From contig CANXME010002098.1 of assembly GCA_948144175.1 (NCBI GenBank), positions 1-64,000 on the forward strand: a stretch of DNA of 64,000 bases, read 5' to 3'. Under the pieces are notes generated by a model. The model saw only the letters and a list, made by a program, of their open reading frames with translations. It did not search any database and was not told the origin of the DNA. Made by a program: the position numbers and the translations under genes. Positions within the stretch are counted from its first letter, which is position 1, and every line of letters starts with the position of its first letter. The stretch comes from Closterium sp. NIES-65 (taxonomy: Eukaryota; Streptophyta; Zygnematophyceae; Desmidiales; Closteriaceae). Below are positions 45,712 through 57,681 of the stretch, piece after piece.

Positions 45712-48700
45712 CACCCCCATAGGCAAAGTGGGGGAGAACAAGGGGTCGCAAGACTAGTCAAGCAAAGCAAAGCAAAGCTCAGGGTGGATCACAAAGTCAC
45801 CACACATTCTGAGCACAAGTTCAAGGCCAGAAGGCCAGTTCACATGCAGGAGCACATATATATATAAGAGGCTAAGCAAACAAGAGCAGGTGTATATATA
45901 TGTGACAGTACAAGCAAGGTCAAGAAGTGAGCAAGTGAGGCAAGACAGGCACAAGACCAAGCTGAGTACAGAAGCGCTGATGATCACAAGGCGCAAGTGC
46001 CTTGGTGAAAACATCAGCAGTGTTGGCCTCAGAGGCCACGTACGCAAGCCGCAACTGACCACGCTGCTGTAGCTCACGAGCAAGGAAGTAGCGAAGAGCA
46101 ATGTGCTTTGTTCTGTGCTCCAGTCTCTGCTCTCGACACAAGGCCAGCATGGCCTTGTTGTCTACGTACAGGACTGGAGGAGAACGAGGCGGCTCTCCAA
46201 GGTCGGTCAGCAGGTAGGTGAGCCAGCGAAGCTCCTGTGCAGCCATGGCCCCGGCGTTGATCTCGGCCTCACAACTAGAGCCGAGAACAGAAGACGAGCG
46301 AGTAGCCCGCCACGAAACAGAGCCGGAACCAAGGCTGAAGGTGTAACCCTGTGACGACCGCTGCGTAGCCTGGTCGTCAGCCCAAGAAGCGTCCGCGTGC
46401 CCAGTGAGGACCACTGGACTCTACCCTCCAAGCACTAGCCCCATGCCCGACATACTGCACAAGTAGCGCAACACCCTCTTCGCTGCAGCCATGTGCTCTG
46501 GTCTGTGTCTCCCAGGAGCAACATAGCGTGCAAGAATACTAAGAGGGTATGCAAGGTCAGGTCGTGTGCAGGTCATCAGGTACATGAGGCAGCCAACAAG
46601 CTCTGGGTACGGGCCACTCGACTCTACGGACTCATCCGAAGGAAGAGCTGAGAGCGAGTGGCGAGTAGGCAGAGCAGTGGCCTGAGGCGAGGAGTACGTG
46701 AAGCCGAAGCGCTGAAGGACCTGCTGCACCATGTGTGACTGATTCAGGGTAATGGTGCGGCGTGCTCTGTCCCGGGTGATCTGCAAGCCAAGGTAGCTGC
46801 GCAGTTCACCCAGGTCTGTGCACGTGTGTCTCTTCTGCAGCTCGGACTTCACGTGGGCGAGTCCAGCAGTGTCAGCAGTGGCAAAGACCAAGTCGTCGAC
46901 GTACACGAGGATGTAGAACGGCGGCAAAGAGGTGTCGGTGCGTAGAAACAGCGACGTGTTAACAGTAGAGGGAGCAAACCCAAGAGCCGCAAGCGTAGTC
47001 CTCAGTGTGTCGTACCACTTGCGCGGTGCCTGGCGGAGACCGTAGACTGGCCGTCGGAGGCTCCACTGGGTGCCAGGAGGGAAAGACCCAGTGAAGCCAG
47101 GTGGACGGCGCAGCCAAATCTCCTCGTGCAGGCTACCCTGCAGGAAAGCAGTGCTGAAGTCAAGGGAGTGAAGCTCGTAGTCACGCTGAGCGGCTATGTG
47201 TAGCAGTATCCGAAGAGAAGGTCTAAAAGTAGTCAACTCCCTGCCGGTGACTGAAGCCTGTGGGAACCGTGTCAACGTAGGTGCATGTGGACTTCCAGGA
47301 AGCCATCTCTGCATCCATAGCTGCCTGCCACTGAGAGGAGTAGGGACCCTCTACGGCCTCCGCGTAGGAGGGCGGAGTCGGGATGTCAAGTGCATCCGGG
47401 TCTCCCTCAGGGGTAAGCAGTACGGACACGAGATGAGGTGAAGCAGCAGCCAGACACTGGAACTCCTCCTGCCTGTCCTCAAGGACGTCCGTGCCAAGAG
47501 CACACTCACCCCCGACGGACGGAGGACAGACAGACGCAAACTCAGCAACGAGACTAGCAGCGTAGTCTAGACGACAGCGAGCAGCAAAGTCGACGAGCTC
47601 GGCAACAAGAGCAGACGCAGCAGTGGACTCAAAAGAGGGGTCAGTGACGACAGTAGGAAGGAGACGCGTGATAGTAGGACTGGCAGCACGAAGAGAGTCC
47701 GACTCCGGGTCGGCAAGGGCAGGAAGAGAGGACTCAGGAGGAGAAGGCAAAGGGGCACGCAGAGGAGCAGTGGACGGACGCAGAGACATCCAGTGCGTGC
47801 CAAGGACAGGAGGAGGACGCTGACGCGAACCGCGACCACTAGCGCGAGCAGCACGAACCGGCGACGCAGGACGAGACGCAGGCTCAAGACGCTCAGCAAG
47901 ACCTCCAGTAGGACCAGTGTAGGGAGAAGGAGCAGGCAGTGGGGAGGCCGGCGGTAACTGTGACTGTGACTGGACAGGCGGTGGACACTCTAAGGGAGGA
48001 GGAAGACCAAGAACCTGCTGAAGGAGCGGAACAAAGTACGGCCGAGGCCGTGCGGCGACTCCAGACATAGCAGGGACAGCACCAGCACCCCCAGTGGCAG
48101 CACCAGCGCCAACAGCACCTCCAGCTCCAGTACCTCCAGCAGCACCAGCAGCAGGACCGCCGCTAGGACTGACAGCAGTAGCCTCAGCGCCAACACCCTC
48201 AGCAGCTCCGACTCCAGTCGCACTCACAGGCCCAGCAGCTCCAGCACTCCCAGGGCTAGCACCTCCGAGACCGGCGGTACCAGCACCCTCAGCAGCCGAA
48301 GAAGCACCAACTCCAGTAGTACGCCTCCAGCGCCGGGCAAACCACTCGCGCAGCTCCTGTGGAGAGAGTGGCTCCCGCCGAGACGAAGCACCCGGAGAAC
48401 CACCAGGCCCAGCACCGCCAGACGCCACACGAGCAGGTCCAGCGGCCGTGGGCTCCGCACCCCCAGGCTCAGCAGCTCCAGACTCAGTACCCCCAGGCTC
48501 AGCAGCTCCAGACGCAGCACCCCCAGGCTCAGCAGCTCCAGACGTAGCACCCCCAGGCGAAGGACCCCCAGGCTCAGCACCCCCAGTCGTAGCACCCCCA
48601 GGCTCAGTACCCCCAGGCTCAGCACCCACTCGCGCAGCACCCCCAGAGTCAGCACCCCCAGGCTCAGCACCCGCAGCAGTACCAGAGTCACCAGCAACCT

Positions 48701-49969
48701 CGACCGGCGCGACTGCGTCTACCTGGGACACATCTGAAGGGGCAGGACCCTGAGGGGGGAGGGGGTCTACCTGGGGGGGACCTGGCACAAGGAAGTGCGG
48801 CGGCGGGGGGAGGGAAGGAGTGCGGTAGGGGAAGAGACGGTAGTAGGGGACCGACTCGTCAAACGTGACGTCCTGGGAGGACAGAACACGATGAGAGGAG
48901 GGGTGGTAGAACTGCCACCCTGGTGCGTCAGGGGGGAAGCCAAGGAAGACACAAGGAGCAGCACGAGGGGACAGTTTGTCCGCAGACAAGTCGCGGACAA
49001 ACGCCCGAGATCCCCAGACACGGAACGCAGACGCATCGCCTACCTTCCCCGTCCACAGCAGAGCTCGGGAGGTCTCCGGCATGGAGACCCTGGGGTGAAG
49101 GTTGATCTGATGCGCCGCGTACCGAACCGCAAACGGCCACAGAAAATGGGGGGCACCCGCATGCATCATGGACGTACGAGCGACGTCCATGACCATGCCA
49201 ATGCGGCGCTCAGCAATCCCATTTTGCTGTGGAGAGTCCAGAAGCGTAAAGGTCTGGCGGATGCCTCGCGCACGGTAGTAGGCTCGCAGAAGGCCAGAGG
49301 AGAACTCTTCGCCTCGGTCAGAGTGCAGACGCAGAACAGGAAAGTCCGAGCCGAAACCCTTGGCGCTGAACTCAGCAGGAAGCGCGGCGCGGTAGCGAGT
49401 GTCACTAGTGCGGAGGTGCGTAATGAGGTCAGCGACTGTGGGAAAGGCAGCAAGGTCAGGAAAGAGGTACGGTAGCATGAGGCGGCTCAGTGCAGCAGTG
49501 GCAGGGGAAGAGTAGCGTGCAACTACAGCGTCGTACAAGGTATGAGGACTCTTGTACTGACTAAAGTGCGCGCGCTCAGTGGTAGGCAGGTGGCGACGCA
49601 CAGCAAGACGTGCAGCAGCATCGCGCGTGGCCCACTGGGAGCGAACAGTGGGGTCAGCATCAGCAGCAGGGGCAGGAGAGGAGCCAGAGGTGAGTTCAAA
49701 GAGGGAGAGACCGTCTGCCCTATCGCACTATAGGAAAAGTTGCAGGTCATCTACCCAAACCTCAAAGTCAATGGCTCGACCCTCAACGTCAAAAGCGAGA
49801 ACACTGGGGGTAGCTATGACAGCAGTAGACTAGCAGTACCAACTGTAGGACAGGGGCAGTGTAGTGACAGAAGCGCTGCTCTCACCAGACAGGGCGGGTC
49901 GGGCAGCTCAGCAGTACAGCAGCACGGCAACACGGGTGCTCGGACGGCACAGCAGCAACTGCGGCTCCG

Positions 49970-50830
49970 TGGCACCAGCGGCTCGGCTCCTCAGGCGGCT
50001 CGGGCGGCTCAGGCGGCTCGGGTGGCTCGGGCGGCTCGGGCGGCTCAGGTGGCTCGGGCTGGTCGGGCGGCTCGGGCGGCTCGGGAGAGTCGGGCGGCTC
50101 AGGCGGCTCGGGCGGCTCGGGCAGGTCGGGCGGCTCGGGCTGCTCGGGCGGTTCGGGCGGCTCGGGCGGCGCGGGCGGTGTAGGGCGGCAGGGCCGCTGG
50201 TGAAAGGGGCGGCGGGGCCGCAGGTAAAGGGCGGCGGGGCCGCTGAGAAGGGCGGCGGGGCCGCTGAGAGGGGCGGCGGGGCCGCAGTAGAAGGGCGGCG
50301 GGGCCGCTGAGTAGGGCGGCGGGGCCGCTGAGAAGGGCGGCGGGGCCGCAGTAGAAGGGCGGCGGGGCCGCTGAGTAGGGCGGCGGGGCCGCAGCGAGAG
50401 AGGCGGCGGGGCCGCAGTGAAGGGCGGCGGGGCCGCTGAGTAGGGCGGCGGGGCCGCAGCGAGAGAGGCGGCGGGGCCGCAGTGAAGGGCGGCGGGGCCG
50501 CTGAGACGGGCGGCGGGGCCGCTGAGACGTGCGGCGGGGCCGCAGCGAAGGGCGGCGGGGCCGCAACGTGAGGCGGCGGGGCCGCAGTGAAGGGCGGCGA
50601 GGCCGCGAAGAAGGGCGGCGGGGCCGCTGAGACGGGCGGCGGGGCCGCAGCGAACGGCGGCGGGGCCGCAATGTGAGGCGGCGGGGCCGCAGCGAGGGGC
50701 GGCGCGGCCGCGAAGAAGGGCGGCGGGGCCGCAATGTGGGGCGGCGGGGCCGCAGCGAAGGGCGGCGGGGCCGCTGAGAAGGACGGCGGGGCCGCTGAGA
50801 AGGGCGGCGGGGCCGAATCGACGGGCGGCG
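49970..50830 (-). repeat. GC minisatellite leader of copia E
   Basis: In plus orientation there are about thirty units of GGGCGGCGGGGCCGC plus a variable 4-7 base spacer (TGAGAA, AGCGAA, AGTAGAA, AATGTGA). These are followed by GGCTCGGGC units. It lies between gag and the primer site of the minus-strand element. Long open frames across it are a product of the repeat and are not annotated. Confidence 0.85.
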
Positions 50831-50982
50831 TGGCCGCTAGGGCGTTGGGGGGCCGCTAGGGCGGCTCGAAGAGTTGAGAGCCCGGAGCGCGACTCGAGCT
50901 GAGCGCGCTTCGGGCAGGAAAAAAAAAAATCGATTTGGTGGGCCCTAGGCACAGTTCCCATGGGGGAACCTGCTCGATACCA

Positions 50983-51103
50983 TGAGAAAAGTAGAACGAG
51001 AATGAAGGACTATGGAATGAAAGTGATACAAATATGCAACCCTAGAAATGTGTACCCCATATGGGCTACCCCACTAAAGCCTAGACAACATTATAATTTG
51101 ACA
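50983..51103 (-). repeat. 5' LTR of copia E
   Basis: 121 bases, three differences from 45591-45711, followed by CGCTT. Confidence 0.93.
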
Positions 51104-52598
51104 CGCTTTCGTAACCGTTTACAGATACTATTTTTGGGTCGTAATTTTGGATTGTGGTCACATTCGCAACGCCTAATTATGGATATGATTATGGACTGGT
51201 GAAAGTCGTTATTGGAGCCGCGTAATGAGAAAACCGTAACGGAGAGGGCTGGCGAGAGTGGCCTTTTCCCCCTTTTACCCCCTTCTCCCGCTTTCCCTTC
51301 CCTCCTCCTTCCGTCCCCCCCCCCACCCCCCCCCCCCCCCGCTCTTCCCTTGACTTTACCTAGAAACGTCACGCATCCTTCATCCCCCAACCTCCTTCCT
51401 CATCTCCCCCTCTCTCCCCTCATCTCCCCCGTTCTCCCCTCATCGTCAGCGCTCTCCCCTCATCTTTCCTGCTCGTTCCTCACCTCCCCCGCTCTCCCCA
51501 ACCCCCGCTCCCCATGCCCCACCCCCCCCCCGCCCCCCCATCTCCCCTCATTTCCTTGCGTGCTTTGCTTATCTCTACGCTCTTCCTTGCCCCGTTTTTT
51601 GCACCCACCCTTCATCTCCCCACCACTCTCTGCCTCCCCTCCTCTTCTCACATCCCCCCACACACCCTTCATCTCCCTTCCCTCCCTCCCCACCGCCCCC
51701 CCACTCAACCGTCATCTTCCTCCTCTCCCTTCCCGCAACGTTCTCTCTTCCCCCCCGCCCTTGCCTTTCCTCAGCTCACCCCTCATCTACCCCGCCCATT
51801 CACTCCTCATTACCTTCTCATATCCCCTCCCTTCAGACCCCTTTTTGTACGAATCGCCACAGGAACAAGCCTTTGGCGACTCTGCTGCGGATTCCGCAGA
51901 TAGAGTAGTAACCCCACCGTGCTGAGGGTACATTCGTTGAGAACAAAGCCCAACTGCATTGTGCTAATACCTCTTATATAACTCCTTACCGTATTTTTAT
52001 TATTCATACCACCAGTTCCAGTCAAAGATCTTCCAGCAGCCATCATCCCATTCGCCATCCCTTCCACCACCACCACCATAGTGAGGAAAGCACCTGGGGT
52101 GTGTATGGGGAGGGTGGGACAAGATTAGGTGAAGGGAAAGCTCAACAGGTGGCGTGAGATCTTTCAGTGTCTACATTTTGTTGAATATGGTTTGCTTGCT
52201 ACAGTATTTGTGCCCACCCATACTGTAACACACTTGTTGAAAGGTGTTGTAGGATTATTGTTGTGAGCCCTGAATAAAACATACCCACATCTGCGCATTG
52301 CCAAGCCAAAACAAACAACCTACAGTACGACTAAAAATCAAGAGATCCGACATGACTACCCTGTCAAACAAGAAAAAATCGTGGTAGCACCAGCTAAATG
52401 CAGAATATGCAATTGTGTGCACATCTGCCATGGCTTCCCACTTCTGCCGCAGCAGTCACTGCCCTCCACATCCCCTTCCACCCCCTGCTTGAAACCCACA
52501 ACCGCTGCTCACCACTGCCAAAACCACCTGAAATCCCTCCCCCCCCTCACCCCAAACTGCTGTTTATCAGAGCACAACAACACACTGGATCAGACAAT
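51104..52598. other. intergenic region with a long pyrimidine tract
   Basis: Host sequence between copia E and the 3' end of the RG-rich protein gene. From about 51250 to 51830 the plus strand is almost pure C/T (CTCCCC repeats), including a run of more than ten C at about 51320. The reverse strand of 51996-52001 gives AATAAA, a possible polyadenylation signal for the minus-strand gene, which would leave a 3' UTR of about 600 bases. No gene is supported. Confidence 0.5.
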
Positions 52599-52649
52599 TC
52601 AAGCAGCCCCCAGCGAGGGAAACTGAGTCTGATCCGCTATCTCGACTGC

Positions 52650-52687
<38 letters not shown>

Positions 52688-55600
52688 CTCCGCGTCCCCC
52701 ACGGCCCCCACCACGCCCCCTGCCTCCACCACGGCCGCCTGAGCGCCGGGGGTTGAAGGTGCTGCCGTCTGTTGGCTTGAGGAAATCGTTAATGTTGACA
52801 GTCTGAGCGGGGGGGATGGGAGGATAGGATCGGAGGTGAGAAGATCGGTGGATTGGAGGAAAGGATGTAAAATGCGGTGCAGTGGGGTGACGAGGGGTGG
52901 AAAAGGGGCAGAAGGCGAGGACAAAGACTAGACTGCCTTGAAAAGGCAATAAAGACAGAATGAGCACAAAGAGTGGTTTAGATTGAAAGCCATCTACCAT
53001 GCTTTGAATGTGTGAGGAGTGCACTGTACATGAGAGGGAAAGAGGAGAGGGAAACAGAAGGAAAACCCAACCAGTGAAAGTGTGAGGATATCACAGTGGG
53101 ATACCCAACCAGTGTTTCTGTGTTCCAAGACCCGAGCCGAGCATACCCCAAGAGTGATACCTTTCAGAAAAACCCAGAACCCAGCCCGTACACACGAGGA
53201 GACACATCTTCGTACGGCTTACCTTGGGCCTGTCTTCGTCGTCTGTCTTCTCCCGCTTCTTCACAGCCTTGTCAGCGGCCTGCAAGGAGCGGAGAAGGAA
53301 AGTTAAGTTTCAAGGGTACAGGAGGGGCAGGGAGGGAGAACGGAGGGAGAGACGAAGGCGGGAGTGAGCGAGAATGAGCGAGGTAAGAGAGGAAACGAGT
53401 TGAGGGGAAAGAGATTAAGGAAGTGAGTAAGGGATGCAGTGAGCAAGGTAAGGGAGCGGGGAGGAGGGGGGGAGGGAGCGAGAGAGCGAGGGAGGGAGCG
53501 AGCGAGAAAGGAGGAAGACAGGACGAAGTGCAGCGTGACACACGAGTTTGACGAAGACAGCGTCCTCATCGACGTCCTCCTACTTGTACACCGCCATGGC
53601 CGCCATCTCAAGAGCGAAGCGAGCGAGCGAGCGAGCGAGGGAGCTAGGGAGCGAGGGAGGTGTTTTCTTACGAGTTTGACGAAGACAGCGTCCTCATCGA
53701 CGTCCTTCTTCTTGTGCACCGCCATGGCCGCCATCTCCGGGTCAACCTCCACCTTGCGCGCCTCCGCCGTGCGGCTCGCCGCCAGCGCCTTGCGCTTCTC
53801 CTCGCGCACCTTCTCGTACTCCTCCAGGGTCATCTCCTGATGGATAAGCAGGAAGGGGTAGAGGGTGGGAGGGAAGGACGATAGAAGAGTGAGCGGCGTA
53901 CGATGGCTTGTGCTTCACCCTACTCGTCTTGCTCTCCAGCTCTGCAGCCCGGAGACAAGTGGCACGGGAAATGACGGAAATCTCGTACTAGCTTCGTTTA
54001 AGTTCTGCGGTGAAGAGTGCGTTTGAGAAAGTTAGACAAAAATGCAGCGTTCAGGGCGGTGGACGGGTGGAGCAGCGCACGTGGCTCCGAACTGAAAGAC
54101 GCCCAATGCATCGGGTTTTGGGGACAACATTATTGGATGGGGAGCACAGGGCAAACGCATCAAACCTTGTAAACGCACAAGGTCAATCGTATGAAACACG
54201 AGTCACGGCTCACCTTGTCCTCCTCCTCAGCAGGGGCGGCCTCAGCGGCAGCCTCTCCCGCAGCAGCATCGCCCTCAGCAGCAGCCGCCTCTCCCTCCGC
54301 CGTTCCGTTGGCCTGCTTGACCTCGCCTTCCTCGCCCGTCTCCTCCTGATCGCTGTAGGGCAAGCAGCACAAACAATGTACCAGCGGGTGAGGAAATGGC
54401 ACAGGGCGGAACTATTAGCGACACTTGTGACGTATCGGGACGGAGGTTTAACGAAGGTAAAGAACACTCCTCCACAGCAGTCGCCGCATTTGCCGGTCTG
54501 ATGGACAACGGAGCAAGCGAAACGAAGCGGGCAGTAGCATCAGCGAAAAATTGACCTCATAGAAGAGCAAAAGCCCTTCTCAACGTATATTTAAGCTCTT
54601 AACGAGCGACATCACGCGCTACTGCATGTTTGCACATGACTTCACGAGATTGACTGCTCTAAATGAGTAGCTTCCTGTGCCAATGAATGTTTGTCGAAAC
54701 GGCACCCATGACGGCGCCAACAGAAACTAAGGTAGCAATGAAGGTAGATAACAGTAGAAGCTGTAAGGTGTAGTAGCATCAGGAAAAAGGTGTGCTCAGT
54801 AAAGAGCAAGCGCTCTTTTCAACGTATATTTAAGCTCTTGAAGAGCGACATCATATGCCACTGTAAAGAAAGCTACGGAGCTCATAGAAAGGAATGTGAG
54901 TAACAGCACCTGGGACAGGAAGAAATAGAGACACCGAAAACACTCTACATAATCTAAATACAAGGAAAAAACCCACAACGACGACCAGACTCCAACGGAC
55001 GTACCCCGTTTGCGGCACCTCGTCGGCTCGCCCCCAGTTGCCGCGTCCGGCACCGTCGCGCTTCATCTCGTGGCTGCAGATCGAATCAATGCAAGAAGAG
55101 AACAGGAAAAGAACCCGAGAAACGTCACTTGATTAGATCGTCGACGATTAGGTGATAATCGAACCTAGCCGCTTGTTCATTTCCAAGCATCGTCGTGTAG
55201 CCAAGAACTCACCCACGGCCAGTGCCGCTGTGCCTATCGAATTCCCGACGAGGTCCCCTCCGCTCCCCGTCGCCTCCCCGGGAACCTCCGCCAGAACGAC
55301 CGCGACCGCCATAGCCGCCACCACCGCCGCCGCCGCCACCACCACCGCTGCGGATTCCGCCACCGCCGCCGGACACCTCGCCGTCCTCTCCGCGCAGCTG
55401 TCGGTTCCTGTATGGCTGTCCGCCATCCTGGCCCCCCTCCGCGGGGTATGAACCCCCCCGTCCGCCTCCCCGTCCGCCTCCACCACGACCTCCGCCTCTT
55501 CCAGCGCCGGCTCCGCGACCGGCGGCTGGCGCAGCAGGTGTGGGCTTCGCGGCGGCTGCTGTCTTAGCAGCAGGCTTGGAATCTGGATGGAAAAAATCGA

Positions 55601-55830
55601 CGAGACCGCAGAAAAAAAGAACCTCAAGGTTGTCAGATTGATCAAATGCAACCCTGCAGTTGTATGAATACGGTGAAAAGGCGGCTGCAACAGTGACTAC
55701 ATTGGTGGATACCTTTCTTAGGAGCAGCTGCTGCTTTCTTGGCTTGTTCCTCCTCAGCGCGAGCCAAGAAGACCCCCGGATCCTCTACTTCGTCTCCCCC
55801 CAAAAGGGAGAAGAAGTTTGCTGACGCCAT
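52599..55830 (-). CDS. RG-rich Stm1/SERBP1 (HABP4/PAI-RBP1) family mRNA-binding protein
   Basis: Seven exons on the minus strand: 55713-55830, 55213-55582, 55005-55073, 54214-54352, 53672-53836, 53223-53279 and 52599-52802. All introns are GT-AG with consistent phases, giving 1122 bases and 373 residues. The start is the ATG at 55828-55830 (MASANFFSLLGGDEVEDP), the Stm1-like N terminus. Residues 55-162 are RGG/RG-rich. GHEMKRDGAGRGNWG follows at about 163-177. An acidic Ala/Glu segment spans 186-232. The conserved EMTLEEYEKVREEKRKAL core begins at 233, and VNINDFLKP lies near 308. A second RG patch precedes twelve glutamines (346-357), and the protein ends QFPSLGAA. Relatives bind mRNA and ribosomes and act in translation and mRNA storage in cytoplasm and nucleus. 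The polyglutamine is coded by a pure CAG run, which may be length-variable. Confidence 0.93.
53543..53609 (-). pseudogene. partial tandem copy of exon 5 inside the next intron
   Basis: These 67 bases repeat 53671-53737, the 3' half of exon 5 and its splice junction, at an offset of 128 bases. On the minus strand it reads EMAAMAVYK, then a stop, then EDVDEDAVFVKL and a GT. The in-frame stop makes use as a coding exon unlikely. It is embedded in a GAGC/GGGA-rich intron that itself looks repeat-expanded. Confidence 0.8.
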
Positions 55831-57681
55831 TTCTACCAGAGATAAGCTAAGCTGTAGCTGTTGTATCAGCTAATGAAAGATAAAACTACTAAAATCCTCC
55901 GATCATGAGCACAAAAATCACAAAGTTTGTTTAGAGTAAAAAAGCAAGTAATACCTACTCCGGGAGTAAATATTTAAGTTAACCTAGGAGATTTCTATTG
56001 AGCTCCCTAAGCCTAAGGGAGGAAGGAAATGGGCAAGGATTCTAAAAGAAATCCAGGAAAGAGGAAAATGTAAGACATGGTGCTGAGAAATATTCGAGCT
56101 GGTCTGATGGGGATGGAACGGGATGGGAGGAAAGGGGGGAGGGGGGAAGGATGACAAGGGGAAGGAAGGGGTGCGCAAGAGCATTTGCGAACCAGAAAAC
56201 CAGGGGAAGGGGAGGGAGGGGTTGAACCAGGGGGTGTTCTGCGCCGAGTAGCGGTGTTCTGCGCCAATTAGCGAACTGGCGCTGATGAGCTGACGCTGGC
56301 GAGAATCTGTGTCATCCACATCCAATTACAGGCCACATTGGACCTGGTGGGGCCATTGGGCTGATAATGACAGCACTCCTCAATCATGGGAGAGCCACGT
56401 CAACAAATGGATGAGATTTCTGGGTTTCTGCAATGTAGAGATGTATTGCTGTTGACGAGGACAGAACAACTACACTGATGAGAATGCTCATTACAGTATT
56501 CCTAAAACATGTTGATCCAATTCGCAATAATGAATGTGTTGATTCACTGTGGCAGGTCCCAATTTCAGATATCCGTCAAAGCGTACGGACGTCGCATGAG
56601 AGCGCGCACATGCTCACGACAAAGTCACACTTGTTTCGCAAACAGCCTGCGTAACACGCCTGAACCGAAACCGCGGCAGGTCGCGTCACGCATACTTGTC
56701 GTGCCATGCCACATTGAGGGCATCCCCGTTAGGATGTGGGCCCAATAGAGTTTGATCGCCTCGATCAGAAGCGTTCAACAACTTCGAGGAAGCCTGGAAG
56801 CCAATTTCATGCAATCGGGGGCAATCAGCTGATCACGATCAGCTGATCGCCCCAACTCAATCACACCAGATTTTACCCCGATCAAACTCGATTTCGCTCA
56901 ATCACCCTCGATCAGTTGATTGCATGTGATCGAGGGCCATAACGACGGTTGCGAAGAGTTACACTGCTGAACTTAATCTCGTGAACTCCTCGCTCATGCA
57001 TGGCACATCGCGAGAACTCTCCAGGGGTTGACGATATTACAGGGAAACAAATGTGTTCGCCAGGTGACATTCGGTCGCCAGTCTCACGTGAGCTGGATGA
57101 GAATTTCCACGTAATGTTCCTGCGTTTGACAAGCAACAGCTCTAAAAGCTCGACGAAAAACATCGCTGATCCGGCGGCTCGAGCAAAGTGATCACAAGCA
57201 ATCCGATCCGATCAGATCAGAGCCGATCAGACCCGATTGGGCCCACGTCCTTAGTGCCGCCATCTTGTTCAATATTCATGTCCAAAAAGTTTGCGACTGC
57301 CCCACTGTACTTTCATGCCGATTTCAGGACTTTCCGAAGTAGAAGCACTACCATACAGAAAGTTCTCGAATGTTCGTCGATTTGTATGGTTCCACCTTCG
57401 CTGACAATCACCACCCTGGGAAGTGAGGGGGCAATTCTGAACAAGCCGGAACAACACCCAAGGCTCCCATCCACATCCACCTCTGCTTCCAGCACCACAT
57501 CCTTGGGAACCTGTCATTCCATTCCATTCTCTTGACCCACTTCAGTGGTTGTGTTTTGATCAACTCCCTCTTCCATGCATCTTTGCTTCTGTCTTTCTGC
57601 GTATTCGTGCTCACAGCTTTTATATTCAGAATGATTCCGAATTCCCAGTTACAGCGTAAGTAGTTGTTATGGACGGTCACG
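55831..57681. promoter_or_regulatory. divergent intergenic region between two host genes
   Basis: 1.85 kb lies between the start codons of the minus-strand RG-rich protein gene and the plus-strand SUN-domain gene, so both promoters should lie here. An AT-rich AAATATTTAA stretch sits at about 55970, some 140 bases ahead of the first gene. CTTTTATATT is at about 57617, 65 bases ahead of the second. Either could be a TATA-like element, but this is weak. At 56100-56230 the plus strand is strongly purine-rich. A GATC-rich zone spans 56750-57235. No other gene is supported. Confidence 0.45.
56752..57235. repeat. GATC-word cluster
   Basis: About 13 GATC words occur in roughly 480 bases, in two groups (56752-56940 and 57188-57235). 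The first includes the near-palindromic ATCAGCTGATCACGATCAGC at 56825 and the second CGATCCGATCAGATCAGAG. Chance expectation is about two. Confidence 0.7.

Larger units (their letters stand above)
45591..51103 (-). mobile_element. Ty1/copia element E, broken, older
   Basis: Minus-strand copia element with 121-base LTRs at 50983-51103 (5') and 45591-45711 (3') and target duplication CGCTT (45586-45590 and 51104-51108). I count three differences between the LTRs (about 2.5 %), so it is the oldest dated copia here. The primer site beside the 5' LTR reads TGGTATCGAGC. Parts on the minus strand: GC minisatellite leader about 49970-50830, gag remnant about 49380-49790, integrase about 48880-49370, Gly/Ala/Glu linker about 48080-48720, reverse transcriptase about 46430-47230, RNase H about 45920-46430. 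It is broken, with around four or more breaks. Confidence 0.93.

Noticed and set aside
49882-50961. Long Pro/Arg/Ala-rich open frames across the copia E leader
   Set aside because: They arise from the GC minisatellite, whose composition avoids stop codons. No protein features.
51212-51925. 237-codon Pro/Ser-rich plus-strand open frame
   Set aside because: It is a by-product of the C/T tract with no domain or splice support.
56752-56940. DNA-transposon ends suggested by GATCAGCTGATC palindromes
   Set aside because: No bounded inverted repeats or target duplications were found. Kept only as a word cluster.
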